Of a stretch of 8,124 bases of DNA, positions 1 through 6,366 are shown piece by piece. Origin of the DNA: Rhodobacterales bacterium UBA5972 (GTDB lineage: Bacteria; Pseudomonadota; Alphaproteobacteria; Rhodobacterales; Rhodobacteraceae); assembly GCA_002430125.1 (NCBI GenBank), contig DJBQ01000130.1, positions 1-8,124 on the forward strand. The letters are read 5' to 3'. Both the position numbers and the translations under genes were made by a program. Every line of letters begins with the position of its first letter. The first letter of the stretch is position 1. The notes beneath the pieces were generated by a model. It ran no database searches. It was not told where the DNA came from and saw only the letters and a program-made list of their open reading frames with translations.

Positions 1-499
1 TGAAATGGTTAATGCAATCAAGCAACGTGGTGGGCGCAATCACCTCGACAGCGTCAACCCAGGCGGCCTCGGCCCCGCAGGCTTTGGGGCAGACAAGGGT
101 GCAATCGGCTTCGGCAGCCGCAACGGCAGCAGGCAGTGCACCGATCACCGGGATCATGCTGCCGTCAAGCGATAGTTCGCCCAATGCGACCAATCGGGCG
201 ACCACATCTTTTGGCAAAATTTCCAAAGCCGCAAGCAGCGCCAGTGCGATGGGCAGGTCAAAATGCGAACCTTCCTTGGGCAGGTCAGCCGGTGAAAGGT
301 TAACGGTGATCCGTTTGGCGGGCAAAGCGATGGACAGGGCGGTTAATGCGGCACGCACCCGTTCGCGGGCCTCGGACACTGCTTTGTCAGGAAGCCCGAC
401 CACCGAAAAGGCCGGCAGACCGGCGGTTACGGCGCATTGCACCTCGACCAAACGGGCATCGACCCCTTGAAAGGCAACCGTATAGGCGCGCGCGATCAT
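1..499 (-). CDS. comM: ComM/YifB family Mg-chelatase-like AAA+ ATPase, N-terminal part (3' end outside window)
   Basis: Only about 166 N-terminal residues of a protein normally near 500 residues are present; the gene runs off the left edge. The reading frame starts MIARAYTVAFQGVDARLVEV and continues with the family's N-terminal block: GLPAFSVVGLPDKAVSEARE, then KRITVNLSPADLPKEGSHFD and ALGELSLDGS. This is the Lon-substrate-domain-like region that precedes the AAA+ module; the Walker motifs must lie outside the window. In naturally transformable bacteria ComM is a helicase that promotes branch migration of incoming DNA, and the gene is also common in species not known to be transformable. The ATG at 499-497 is preceded by AGAGGGG at good spacing, which fixes the start. 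The GST gene ends 43 bases upstream on the same strand, so the two may be co-transcribed. Family identity is secure; the role in this organism is inference. Confidence 0.93.
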   Translation of the reverse strand, partial: MIARAYTVAFQGVDARLVEVQCAVTAGLPAFSVVGLPDKAVSEARERVRAALTALSIALPAKRITVNLSPADLPKEGSHFDLPIALALLAALEILPKDVVARLVALGELSLDGSMIPVIGALPAAVAAAEADCTLVCPKACGAEAAWVDAVEVIAPTTLLDCINHF

Positions 500-542
500 C
501 TGTTTCCCCTCTGCGTTAGGCAAAGGGTTAATGGAACATGGT

Positions 543-1415
543 TTATTTTTGGTAAATCTTAACGAAAGCCGGCCAAGCCATCGGATCGGCTACAGTTTTG
601 TCGCGGCACGTTGGATTGCAAAAGCCGAAAACCCGCCCGTCGAGTTCCAGAAAATCCGTGACAGGCCTGCCGGAATAGGGGCAGATGGCGTTTTCTGAAG
701 GTCCGGCGGCTATCGGTTTTGCCGTAAGCAGTGCTGGCCCCGGCCACGGCAATTCTGGCAGATCAAGATCATATCCGGGTTGAATGTAGTTTTCAGCGAC
801 GCCTAGCGCGCGCCAGCGGCGCAACGATGGATGCCCCAGATGCGCGGCGACATAGGTTTGCGCCAGTTTTCCAACCGGCAATTGATATGTCGCGATGCGG
901 GTGGCAACCGGGGCAAAAAACACGTCGGCCACCGACCAATCGCCGAACAACCACGGGCCAGACGCGCCGAACCGGTCGCGGGCAAGTGACCACAAAAACT
1001 CGATTCGCGCCAGATCTGCCAGCACCGCAACGTCAGGTTGAAAGCCCTGGAAAGCACAGCGCAGGTTCATCGTACAAGCACTTCGAAGAGCGCCAAAGCC
1101 TGAATGCATTTCCGCGGAAATCGACCGTGCAAAGGCCCGCGCCGCAGGTTCCTGCGGCCAGAAGTCCGTGTCAGGATGGGTTTCGGCCAAAGTTTCTGCC
1201 ATCGCTAGTGTCTCGTAAACCACGTCGCCCGCCGGGGTTTTCATCGCAGGCACCAACCGTGCCGGGGCGAAATCGGCCAACAATGCTTTGAATTCAGGCG
1301 AATACATCCGGGCCGAACAGACGCGGACCGGAATGTTGAACGGATCAAACAACAACCAGCCACGCAGCGACCAGCTGGAATAAGTGCGATCCCCAATGGC
1401 GAGTTCGTATGTCAT
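543..1415 (-). CDS. Glutathione S-transferase family protein with C-terminal TRASH/YHS-like cysteine module
   Basis: The 290-residue product begins with a thioredoxin-like GST N domain. It has the YSSWSLRGWLLF motif at 12-23, which carries the candidate glutathione-activating serines, and a cis-proline region (RLVPAM, 53-58). The segment VYETLAMAETLAE (66-78) corresponds to the usual (D/E)S-x-A-I-x-EYL glutathione-binding segment. A helical GST C domain follows, with GPWLFGDWSVADVFFAPV near 152-169. Known bacterial GSTs of this kind are about 200-230 residues; this one has roughly 60 more. The extension holds three cysteines (245, 266, 270) spaced C-X20-C-X3-C, then RDKTVADPMAWPAF. The substrate is unknown. 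The gene lies 44 bases downstream of the phosphatase gene and 43 bases upstream of comM, all on the same strand. No strong Shine-Dalgarno precedes the ATG; a 7-bp hairpin does. The GST call is firm; metal binding by the tail is inference. Confidence 0.9.
   Translation of the reverse strand: MTYELAIGDRTYSSWSLRGWLLFDPFNIPVRVCSARMYSPEFKALLADFAPARLVPAMKTPAGDVVYETLAMAETLAETHPDTDFWPQEPAARAFARSISAEMHSGFGALRSACTMNLRCAFQGFQPDVAVLADLARIEFLWSLARDRFGASGPWLFGDWSVADVFFAPVATRIATYQLPVGKLAQTYVAAHLGHPSLRRWRALGVAENYIQPGYDLDLPELPWPGPALLTAKPIAAGPSENAICPYSGRPVTDFLELDGRVFGFCNPTCRDKTVADPMAWPAFVKIYQK
606..683 (-). other. TRASH/YHS-like C-X20-C-X3-C module within the GST
   Basis: Residues 245-270 of the GST run from CPYSG to CNPTC, with cysteines at 245, 266 and 270. 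The spacing C-X20-C-X3-C falls within the C-X19-22-C-X3-C pattern described for TRASH metal-binding domains. The aromatic and glycine pattern between the cysteines (ELDGRVFGF) and the following DP-x-x-WPAF resemble YHS-type domains. By analogy it could bind zinc, copper or another soft metal. I see only three cysteines and no obvious fourth ligand nearby, so the coordination is open. Confidence 0.6.
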
Positions 1416-1427
1416 AAGGGCATGCTA

Positions 1428-1447
1428 GCAGCGCGTTTTGGCGCTGC
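1428..1447 (-). promoter_or_regulatory. Perfect 7-bp hairpin just upstream of the GST start
   Basis: GCAGCGC (1428-1434) and GCGCTGC (1441-1447) are perfect inverted repeats around a 6-base loop. On the minus strand the stem ends 12 bases before the GST ATG, where a ribosome binding site would be expected, and no good Shine-Dalgarno is visible. There is no T tract on either strand, so it is not a standard terminator. It could affect translation or mRNA processing between the phosphatase and GST genes. Confidence 0.4.
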
Positions 1448-1459
1448 CAAGACCTTCGT

Positions 1460-2038
1460 TCACGGCAGATGATTGACCATGTGGATACGCCAATGTGGGT
1501 CGAGAAAGTCAATGCGGGTGACGGAAAGGTTGTCGATCTTGAAGGCAAGTGCAGATTTTGCGCTGATGTGGCTGGCGCGTTGCACTTGCGTCAGGATCAC
1601 GCCGAAATGCGCGACAGCGATGATGTTCTGGCCCTGATGGCTTTTATTCATTTGATCAACGAAATCAGCGACACGGGCACCAGTTTCATTCCAGCTTTCA
1701 CCGTTTGGTGGGCGAATGTCACCCGGCGTGGACCAATAGGCGCGCGAGATTTCGGGATCGGTTTGGGAAACTTCGGCAAAGGTTCTGTCCTCCCAATCGC
1801 CGAAATTCAACTCGCGGATAGAAGGCGCGTGAGGCAGGCGCGCGCGACTGCCTTGCAAGGCATCGGCGGTGTGAATACAGCGGATCAAGTCGGAGGAAAC
1901 CACGACGGCTTTGGAAGGCAGAAAGTCATGCAGCCGGGTAATTGCCACGGTGTCACCGAGGTCGGCCGGCCGGTCTGTCCAGCCAACCAGACCTTTGGCA
2001 TGGGTCGGGCCATGACGAACCCACCACCAAGTCGTCAT
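1460..2038 (-). CDS. Histidine phosphatase family protein, candidate alpha-ribazole phosphatase
   Basis: This 192-residue protein has the phosphoglycerate-mutase/histidine-phosphatase signature. VRHGPT lies at 7-12 with catalytic His9 in the RHG triad. Arg53 lies in SSDLIRC, the likely proton-donor Glu76 in RELNFGDWE, and the second active-site His144 in AVAHFG. The length suits the CobC/GpmB-like branch. Its ATG overlaps the cobU stop as ATGA (2038-2035), which indicates translational coupling. CobC-type members dephosphorylate alpha-ribazole-5'-phosphate in the nucleotide-loop branch of cobalamin synthesis, the branch CobU also serves, so the context suggests that activity. Sequence alone cannot distinguish this from another small-molecule phosphatase, so I give no gene symbol. 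Confidence 0.88.
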   Translation of the reverse strand: MTTWWWVRHGPTHAKGLVGWTDRPADLGDTVAITRLHDFLPSKAVVVSSDLIRCIHTADALQGSRARLPHAPSIRELNFGDWEDRTFAEVSQTDPEISRAYWSTPGDIRPPNGESWNETGARVADFVDQMNKSHQGQNIIAVAHFGVILTQVQRASHISAKSALAFKIDNLSVTRIDFLDPHWRIHMVNHLP

Positions 2039-2574
2039 TGGGCGCCATCCGGGATCAGCCCTTTTAGGGCAAGCGGCAAGCCGGATATCACGGCGACCAC
2101 CAGATCGGCGCGTTTTGCGATCCTTTGATTGAGTCGCCCCTGTTCCTGTGCAAACCGTCGCGCCAGTTTATTGCCGGAAACGCCACCTGCGCCAACTTCG
2201 TTGGTGACCAGCACCACAGGCACCTCCAATGCCGCCAGTGCGTCAATCAGTTGATCTGCCGCAGCGCCGGGGTCGTGTTTCGCCAGCAGGTGGTTGGATA
2301 ACCACATGGTCAGGCAATCGACCAGAATTATCTCGTCCTGCCACGCACCGGCCAGTGCGCCCGCCAAATCAAGTGGGGCCTCGATGGTGCGCCATAAATC
2401 ATCGCGGTCTTTGCGGTGGCGGGCGATCTTGGTTTCCATTTCGACATCAAAGGATTGAGCCGTGGCGATATAGACCTTTTTGCGGTCGGACGTTGTCACC
2501 AATTCTTCGGCCCAACGGGATTTCCCCGAGGCGATACCACCGGTGACAAGTGTGAGTTTTGGATAATGCTGCAT
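2035..2574 (-). CDS. cobU: CobU: adenosylcobinamide kinase / adenosylcobinamide-phosphate guanylyltransferase
   Basis: CobU phosphorylates adenosylcobinamide with a nucleoside triphosphate, then transfers GMP to give AdoCbi-GDP, the acceptor for the lower ligand of cobalamin. The 179-residue length is typical. A P-loop (GGIASGKS) is at 12-19. The segment ARHRKDRDDLWRTIEAPLDL holds His53, matching the guanylylated histidine of the family. The Walker-B-like strand and DCLTMWLSN lie at about 83-94, and TNEVGAGGVSGNKLARRF at 124-141 precedes RLNQRIAKRADLVV. Two details differ from the best-known members: the P-loop has Ala where Arg is common (GGxRSGKS), and GGVS replaces the more usual G-I-V-P after NEVG. 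The ATG at 2574-2572 is preceded by AAAGG at 7-base spacing. It heads the minus-strand group and overlaps the phosphatase gene. Confidence 0.95.
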   Translation of the reverse strand: MQHYPKLTLVTGGIASGKSRWAEELVTTSDRKKVYIATAQSFDVEMETKIARHRKDRDDLWRTIEAPLDLAGALAGAWQDEIILVDCLTMWLSNHLLAKHDPGAAADQLIDALAALEVPVVLVTNEVGAGGVSGNKLARRFAQEQGRLNQRIAKRADLVVAVISGLPLALKGLIPDGAQ

Positions 2575-2683
2575 GATCGACCTTTGTTCTGTGGTATTGC
2601 TAACAGCAGTCTTGAATAAGAAAAAGACCCCGAGGCGCGAAAGCGTGATTTCAAACGTTGCGCGTTAAGGCATAGGATGCGGC

Positions 2684-3496
2684 ATGAAACGTTTTCTGAT
2701 GACCGGGTTACTTGTGATTTTCGCAGCGACAGCTTTTGCCGATGAAATCAGCCCGTCGGATTTGAGCACCCTTCGCAAATCCGACGTGATCATTCTGGGC
2801 GAGGTGCATGACAACCCGGTGCACCATCTTCATCAGGCGCAGGCGATTGCGTCCCTTGCGCCGACGGCGGTGGTTTTTGAAATGCTGACGCCTGAGCAGG
2901 CGAAACTTATTACCGTTGATAACAGGTCCGATGCTGCGGATCTGGCAAGCGCATTGGGCTGGGCGGCCAGCGGTTGGCCCGATTTCGCGATATACTATCC
3001 GGTTTTTAAGGCGGCAGGCGATGCAGCTGTTTTTGGTGGAAATCTTCCGCGTAGCGATGTGCGTCGTGCGATCAGGGAAGGTGCGGTGGCAGTATTTGGC
3101 GCGGGGGCGCAGGCCTATGGTCTGACCGAGCCATTGACCACGCCAGAGCAAACCGAGCGTGAAGCCGGGCAGCGCGAGGCGCATTGCAATGCGTTACCGG
3201 AAGACCTGCTGGCCGGGATGGTTGAGGCGCAAAGATTGCGCGATGCAGTACTTGCAGATGCGGTACTTAAGGCATGGCGCGCGACCGGCGGGCCAGTCGT
3301 GCTGATCACTGGCAATGGCCATGCACGGCGCGATTCAGGTGTGCCAGCGATGTTGGCAAAGGCAGCGCCTGACCTGAGTGTTTTGTCCATCGGGCAGTAT
3401 GAGGAAAGCGCGCCAGCCGACCCGCCGTTTGACCTCTATCTGGTAACGCCAGCTGCCGAACGTGAAGACCCATGTCTGGCGTTTCGCAAGGGGTAA
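2684..3496 (+). CDS. Exported ChaN-family protein (DUF399; TraB/TIKI/EreA-like superfamily)
   Basis: The 270-residue product starts with a cleavable Sec signal peptide: KR at 2-3, a hydrophobic core at 7-17 and a probable cleavage AFA|DE after residue 19. There is no lipobox cysteine, so it should be periplasmic or secreted rather than a lipoprotein. The family motifs are clear: ILGEVHDNPVHH at 37-48, VVFEM at 63-67, the GWPDFAIYYPVF segment at 97-108 and GNGHARRD at 210-217. Two G-x-x-H motifs (39-42 and 210-213) plus Glu40 and Glu66 match the proposed catalytic set of the TraB/TIKI/EreA/ChaN superfamily. The best-studied ChaN proteins bind haem and are linked to iron uptake. Two cysteines (168, 264) might form a disulfide. 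AGGA precedes the ATG at workable spacing. It is divergent from cobU and appears monocistronic. Its function is uncertain. Confidence 0.85.
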   Translation: MKRFLMTGLLVIFAATAFADEISPSDLSTLRKSDVIILGEVHDNPVHHLHQAQAIASLAPTAVVFEMLTPEQAKLITVDNRSDAADLASALGWAASGWPDFAIYYPVFKAAGDAAVFGGNLPRSDVRRAIREGAVAVFGAGAQAYGLTEPLTTPEQTEREAGQREAHCNALPEDLLAGMVEAQRLRDAVLADAVLKAWRATGGPVVLITGNGHARRDSGVPAMLAKAAPDLSVLSIGQYEESAPADPPFDLYLVTPAAEREDPCLAFRKG

Positions 3497-3511
3497 CGGA
3501 GTTCTCCCGCC

Positions 3512-3544
3512 AAAAGCCCGACCTGCGGCCGGTTTTTGTTGGGC
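3512..3544 (+). terminator. Imperfect terminator-like hairpin after the ChaN gene
   Basis: Starting 15 bases after the stop codon, AAAAGCC can pair imperfectly with the GG-TTTTT at 3531-3537, leaving a T5 tract. Alternatively GCCCGAC (3516-3522) pairs with GTTGGGC (3538-3544), with one G-T wobble. The two folds compete, and the stem next to the T tract is weak. The position fits termination of the ChaN transcript, but the fold is poorer than a standard rho-independent site. Confidence 0.35.
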
Positions 3545-3547
3545 CCG

Positions 3548-3567
3548 GCACAATGTAAACATTGTGC
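3548..3567. promoter_or_regulatory. Perfect 8-bp inverted repeat (candidate operator) upstream of coaBC
   Basis: GCACAATG (3548-3555) and CATTGTGC (3560-3567) are exact reverse complements around the spacer TAAA. No T tract follows, so it is not a terminator. It lies about 33 bases upstream of the proposed -35 of coaBC, where an activator or repressor could bind. I cannot assign it to a known regulator: it does not match Fnr (TTGAT-N4-ATCAA) or the CRP consensus. Confidence 0.45.
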
Positions 3568-3600
3568 GTGAAGGGGTTGTGCTGTGGCTTGGCCGATTGC

Positions 3601-3629
3601 TTGCCTAAAGCTTTGCGCAGGATTAGAAC
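3601..3629 (+). promoter_or_regulatory. Candidate sigma-70-type promoter for the coaBC-dut-E1 cassette
   Basis: TTGCCT (3601-3606) and TAGAAC (3624-3629) are separated by 17 bases; each matches 4 of 6 consensus positions. Transcription would start near 3636, leaving a short leader before the coaBC ATG at 3660, which has its own AAAGGG Shine-Dalgarno. Found by eye, so tentative. Confidence 0.35.
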
Positions 3630-3659
3630 AAGGGCAGGGGCCTGACCGAAAGGGTAAAC

Positions 3660-4856
3660 ATGCTGTCTGGCAAGCGAATTTTGCTAATCATCGGAGGCGG
3701 CATTGCGGCCTTTAAGGCGCTGGATCTGATCCGACGATTGCGCGATCAGGGTGCTGATGTCACGCCGGTATTAACCCGGGCGGGCGAGGAATTTGTGACC
3801 CCCCTGTCCGCGTCGGCCTTGGCAGCCAATAAGGTTTATCGCGATCTGTTCAACCTGACGGATGAAGCCGAGATGGGGCATATTGAATTGTCACGCGCTG
3901 CCGATCTGGTGGTTGTGGCCCCGGCGACGGCTGATTTGATGGCAAAGATGGCGCAGGGTTTGGCGAATGATCTGGCCTCGACGTTGTTATTGGCAACCGA
4001 CAAAAGGGTGCTGGTGGCCCCGGCGATGAATGTCAGGATGTGGCAGCATCCGGCGACCCAGCGCAACATTGCGACACTGAAAGGCGACGGCATATTGTTT
4101 GTCGGGCCGGATGAAGGGGCGATGGCGTGTGGTGAGTTTGGACCGGGACGGATGGCAGAACCCCTGGTGATTGTCGCTGCGGTCGAGGCGGCCCTGATGG
4201 ACGGGCCGTTGAAGGGCAAGCGGGTACTTGTAACCTCGGGGCCGACGCATGAACCGATTGATCCGGTGCGGTATATCGCCAACCGGTCGTCCGGCGCGCA
4301 GGGAACGGCAATTGCGCGGGCTTTGGCAGCCCTTGGCGCTGACGTGGTTTTTGTGACCGGTCCGGCGGATGTGGCACCGCCTTTGGGGGTTGAGGTGATC
4401 AAGGTGCAGACAGCGCGGCAAATGGCGGATGCGGTTTCGGCTGTGTTGCCGGTTGATGCCGGTGTATTCGCGGCGGCGGTTGCAGATTGGCGGATGGCGA
4501 CCGAGGCTGGTTCCAAGATCAAGAAGGACGGCACGGGGGCGCTGCCGGTGCTGGAATTTGCCGAAAACCCCGACATTCTGGCGACGGTTTCGCAGCTTAA
4601 AAAAGGGCGGCCCGGGTTGGTGATTGGCTTTGCCGCCGAAACTGACGATGTGATCGCGCACGCCACCGCCAAGCGGCAACGCAAGGGGTGCGATTGGATT
4701 ATGGCCAATGATGTCAGTCCGGCGACCGGTATTATGGGCGGCAGCGAAAATGCGGTGACGTTGATTTCAGATGACGGCGCTGAAACATGGCCTCGGATGA
4801 GCAAGGATCAGGTGGCGGCGCGACTGGCAGCAAAAATCGCCGAGGCGTTGGGATGA
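3660..4856 (+). CDS. coaBC: Bifunctional phosphopantothenoylcysteine synthetase/decarboxylase CoaBC (Dfp)
   Basis: CoaBC carries out two steps of coenzyme A synthesis in the cytosol. CoaB ligates cysteine to 4'-phosphopantothenate using CTP, and CoaC, a flavoprotein, decarboxylates the product. The 398-residue length is standard. In the CoaC half (about 1-180), [10 protein letters not shown] (11-20) binds FMN, catalytic His74 sits in [12 protein letters not shown] is at 121-124, and Cys157 lies in the substrate-clamp segment [15 protein letters not shown]. In the CoaB half, [20 protein letters not shown] is at 192-211, AAVADWR at 272-278, KIKK at 286-289 and FAAETDD at 324-330. The usual NRSSGKMG reads NRSSGAQG here. 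AAAGGG precedes the ATG. The stop overlaps the dut start as ATGA. All key residues are present, so it should be active and probably essential. Confidence 0.97.
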   Translation: MLSGKRILLIIGGGIAAFKALDLIRRLRDQGADVTPVLTRAGEEFVTPLSASALAANKVYRDLFNLTDEAEMGHIELSRAADLVVVAPATADLMAKMAQGLANDLASTLLLATDKRVLVAPAMNVRMWQHPATQRNIATLKGDGILFVGPDEGAMACGEFGPGRMAEPLVIVAAVEAALMDGPLKGKRVLVTSGPTHEPIDPVRYIANRSSGAQGTAIARALAALGADVVFVTGPADVAPPLGVEVIKVQTARQMADAVSAVLPVDAGVFAAAVADWRMATEAGSKIKKDGTGALPVLEFAENPDILATVSQLKKGRPGLVIGFAAETDDVIAHATAKRQRKGCDWIMANDVSPATGIMGGSENAVTLISDDGAETWPRMSKDQVAARLAAKIAEALG

Positions 4857-5320
4857 CGCCGGTCGTAAAGATGCAGCGGATTGACGGGGCGGATACTGAC
4901 ATTGCGTTGCCGTCTTATGCAACCGACGGTGCCGCCGGGGCCGATGTGCGGGCCAATCTGGACGTTTCATTGCGTGAACATGGCTTGCGGATTGCGCCAG
5001 GTGCCCGGGCTTTGGTGCCGACCGGCTTGCGTGTAGCGATCCCGAATGGATTCGAAATACAGGTCAGACCGCGATCGGGTTTGGCGCTGAAACACGGTGT
5101 TACTTTGGCCAACTCTCCGGGTACAATTGACAGCGATTATCGCGGCGCTTTGGGGGTGATCCTGATCAATCTGGGGGACGCGGCCTTTACCGTGGCGCAT
5201 GGTGAACGTATCGCGCAATTGGTTGTGGCACCGGTTGTGAAAGCTGCGTTCCGGCTGAGTGAAAGGCTGGACGAAACCGAACGTGGCGGCGGGGGCTTTG
5301 GGTCCACCGGGTTGGCCTGA
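4853..5320 (+). CDS. dut: Deoxyuridine 5'-triphosphate nucleotidohydrolase (trimeric dUTPase)
   Basis: dUTPase hydrolyses dUTP to dUMP and pyrophosphate, keeping uracil out of DNA and supplying dUMP for thymidylate synthesis. All five motifs of the trimeric family are intact in the 155-residue product: AGADV (28-32), RPRSGLA (72-78), GTIDSDYRG (90-98) with catalytic Asp93, GERIAQLV (117-124), and the P-loop-like C-terminal [10 protein letters not shown] (144-153). An earlier in-frame ATG at 4787 would add 22 residues, but it lies inside coaBC, and those residues are not part of the family. The ATG at 4853 overlaps the coaBC stop by four bases and gives the normal length. The dut stop overlaps the next start by one base (TGATG). 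Confidence 0.97.
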   Translation: MTPVVKMQRIDGADTDIALPSYATDGAAGADVRANLDVSLREHGLRIAPGARALVPTGLRVAIPNGFEIQVRPRSGLALKHGVTLANSPGTIDSDYRGALGVILINLGDAAFTVAHGERIAQLVVAPVVKAAFRLSERLDETERGGGGFGSTGLA

Positions 5321-6366
5321 TGGGTTTGGTTCTGCTGGTCGCGCTGGTGATTTTGGGCCTCGGCTATGCCTTTAAGGCCTCAAATGCTGTGCAAGCCAGC
5401 GTGCTGGCGGTTTTACTTGCGGCGGTTCTGATCATTCAGGTGACGCTGCCAGCAGGCAACGGACTTCGCGTCGCAACTGGTGGGTCGTTGCAGACATGGC
5501 TGATTTTTCTTGGGGTGGTTGGCCTGATAGCGGCCTATATTCTGGGACTGAAATGGGTGAAACGTCGCGTACCTGCGCCGGTTGAAGCCGTCCAATCAGG
5601 GGCGTTTTCGGCGCACGAACTTGAACGCTATGCGCGCCATATTGTGCTTAGGGAAATTGGCGGCAGTGGTCAGCAAAAGCTGAAAAAGGCCCGGGTTTTG
5701 GTGATTGGCGCCGGAGGGTTGGGCTCGCCCGCGTTATTGTATCTGGCAGCGGCGGGTGTCGGCACTATTGGCATTGTTGACGATGATGCGGTCAGTCTTT
5801 CAAATCTGCAACGACAGGTTTTGCATATTGATAAACGGATCGGGATGCCAAAAGTGTTCAGTGCGGAAATTGGGCTGAAAGCGATCAATCCGCATGTTGA
5901 GATATTGCCCTTTAATCGGCGACTGACGGCTGAGAATGCCGCAGAAATGATGCAGGATTTTGATTTGGTGCTGGATGGCTCGGATAACTTTTCGACGCGG
6001 TATCTGGTGAATGCCACCTGTGTTGCGCTGGGAAGGCCGTTGATATCCGCCGCAATCAGTCAATGGGAAGGGCAGATCAGTTTGTTTGATCCGGCGACGG
6101 ATGCGCCGTGTTACGCCTGCGTTTTTCCCGAAGCACCTGCGGATGGGTTGGCGCCAAGCTGTGCTGAGGCTGGCGTCATGGGTGCCTTGCCGGGCGTCGT
6201 CGGATCGATGATGGCGGTTGAGGCGATTAAGTTTTTTACCGGGGCCGGGCAGGTTCTGAAAGGTGAGATGCTGATCTATGACGCCCTATATGGTGAAAGC
6301 CGCAAATTGCGGGTTCAGCGGCGCGACGATTGTAAGGTCTGTGGTGGCGGTCGCGCGATCCACTGA
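5320..6366 (+). CDS. moeB: MoeB/ThiF-type E1-like adenylyltransferase with N-terminal membrane region
   Basis: Residues about 96-348 form a complete E1-like domain. They include the nucleotide-binding GAGGLGS at 130-136, SNLQRQVLH at 161-169 with the ATP-contacting Arg, DGSDNFSTR at 219-227, a zinc site from CYAC (264, 267) and CKVC (338, 341), and the candidate catalytic Cys281 in PSCAEAG. MoeB adenylates the C-terminal glycine of MoaD for molybdopterin synthesis, and ThiF does the same for ThiS. About 95 extra residues precede this domain, with three hydrophobic helices (about 2-18, 25-43, 59-77). KWVKRR (78-83) then places the enzyme domain in the cytoplasm by the positive-inside rule. No C-terminal rhodanese domain is present. 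The start ATG overlaps the dut stop as TGATG. The partner sulfur carrier is not in the window, so MoeB versus ThiF/HesA function is uncertain. Confidence 0.9.
   Translation: MGLVLLVALVILGLGYAFKASNAVQASVLAVLLAAVLIIQVTLPAGNGLRVATGGSLQTWLIFLGVVGLIAAYILGLKWVKRRVPAPVEAVQSGAFSAHELERYARHIVLREIGGSGQQKLKKARVLVIGAGGLGSPALLYLAAAGVGTIGIVDDDAVSLSNLQRQVLHIDKRIGMPKVFSAEIGLKAINPHVEILPFNRRLTAENAAEMMQDFDLVLDGSDNFSTRYLVNATCVALGRPLISAAISQWEGQISLFDPATDAPCYACVFPEAPADGLAPSCAEAGVMGALPGVVGSMMAVEAIKFFTGAGQVLKGEMLIYDALYGESRKLRVQRRDDCKVCGGGRAIH

Noticed and set aside
12..470. Plus-strand open frame of 152 codons at the left edge.
   Set aside because: It is antisense to the clear ComM/YifB frame, is rich in Ala, Ser and Thr, has no recognisable motif, and is a typical G+C-driven shadow.
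731..1291. Plus-strand open frame of 186 codons opposite the GST gene.
   Set aside because: The GST on the other strand has full domain support; this frame is rich in Arg and Pro and has no domain.
1469..2128. Plus-strand open frame of 219 codons opposite the phosphatase and cobU genes.
   Set aside because: Both minus-strand genes have intact catalytic motifs and an ATGA junction; the plus-strand frame crosses that junction and resembles nothing known.
2575..2683. Divergent gap between cobU and the ChaN gene, searched for promoters and a cobalamin riboswitch.
   Set aside because: No convincing -35/-10 pair on either strand, and the 109 bases are too short and lack B12-box-like sequence for a riboswitch.
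3836..4804. Long minus-strand open frame of 322 codons opposite coaBC.
   Set aside because: coaBC has every expected motif at normal length; the antisense frame is a low-complexity Ala/Ser/Thr/Pro translation.
4787..4852. Possible upstream start for dut inside coaBC.
   Set aside because: It would add 22 residues unlike dUTPase N termini; the ATG at 4853 gives the standard length and the ATGA overlap.
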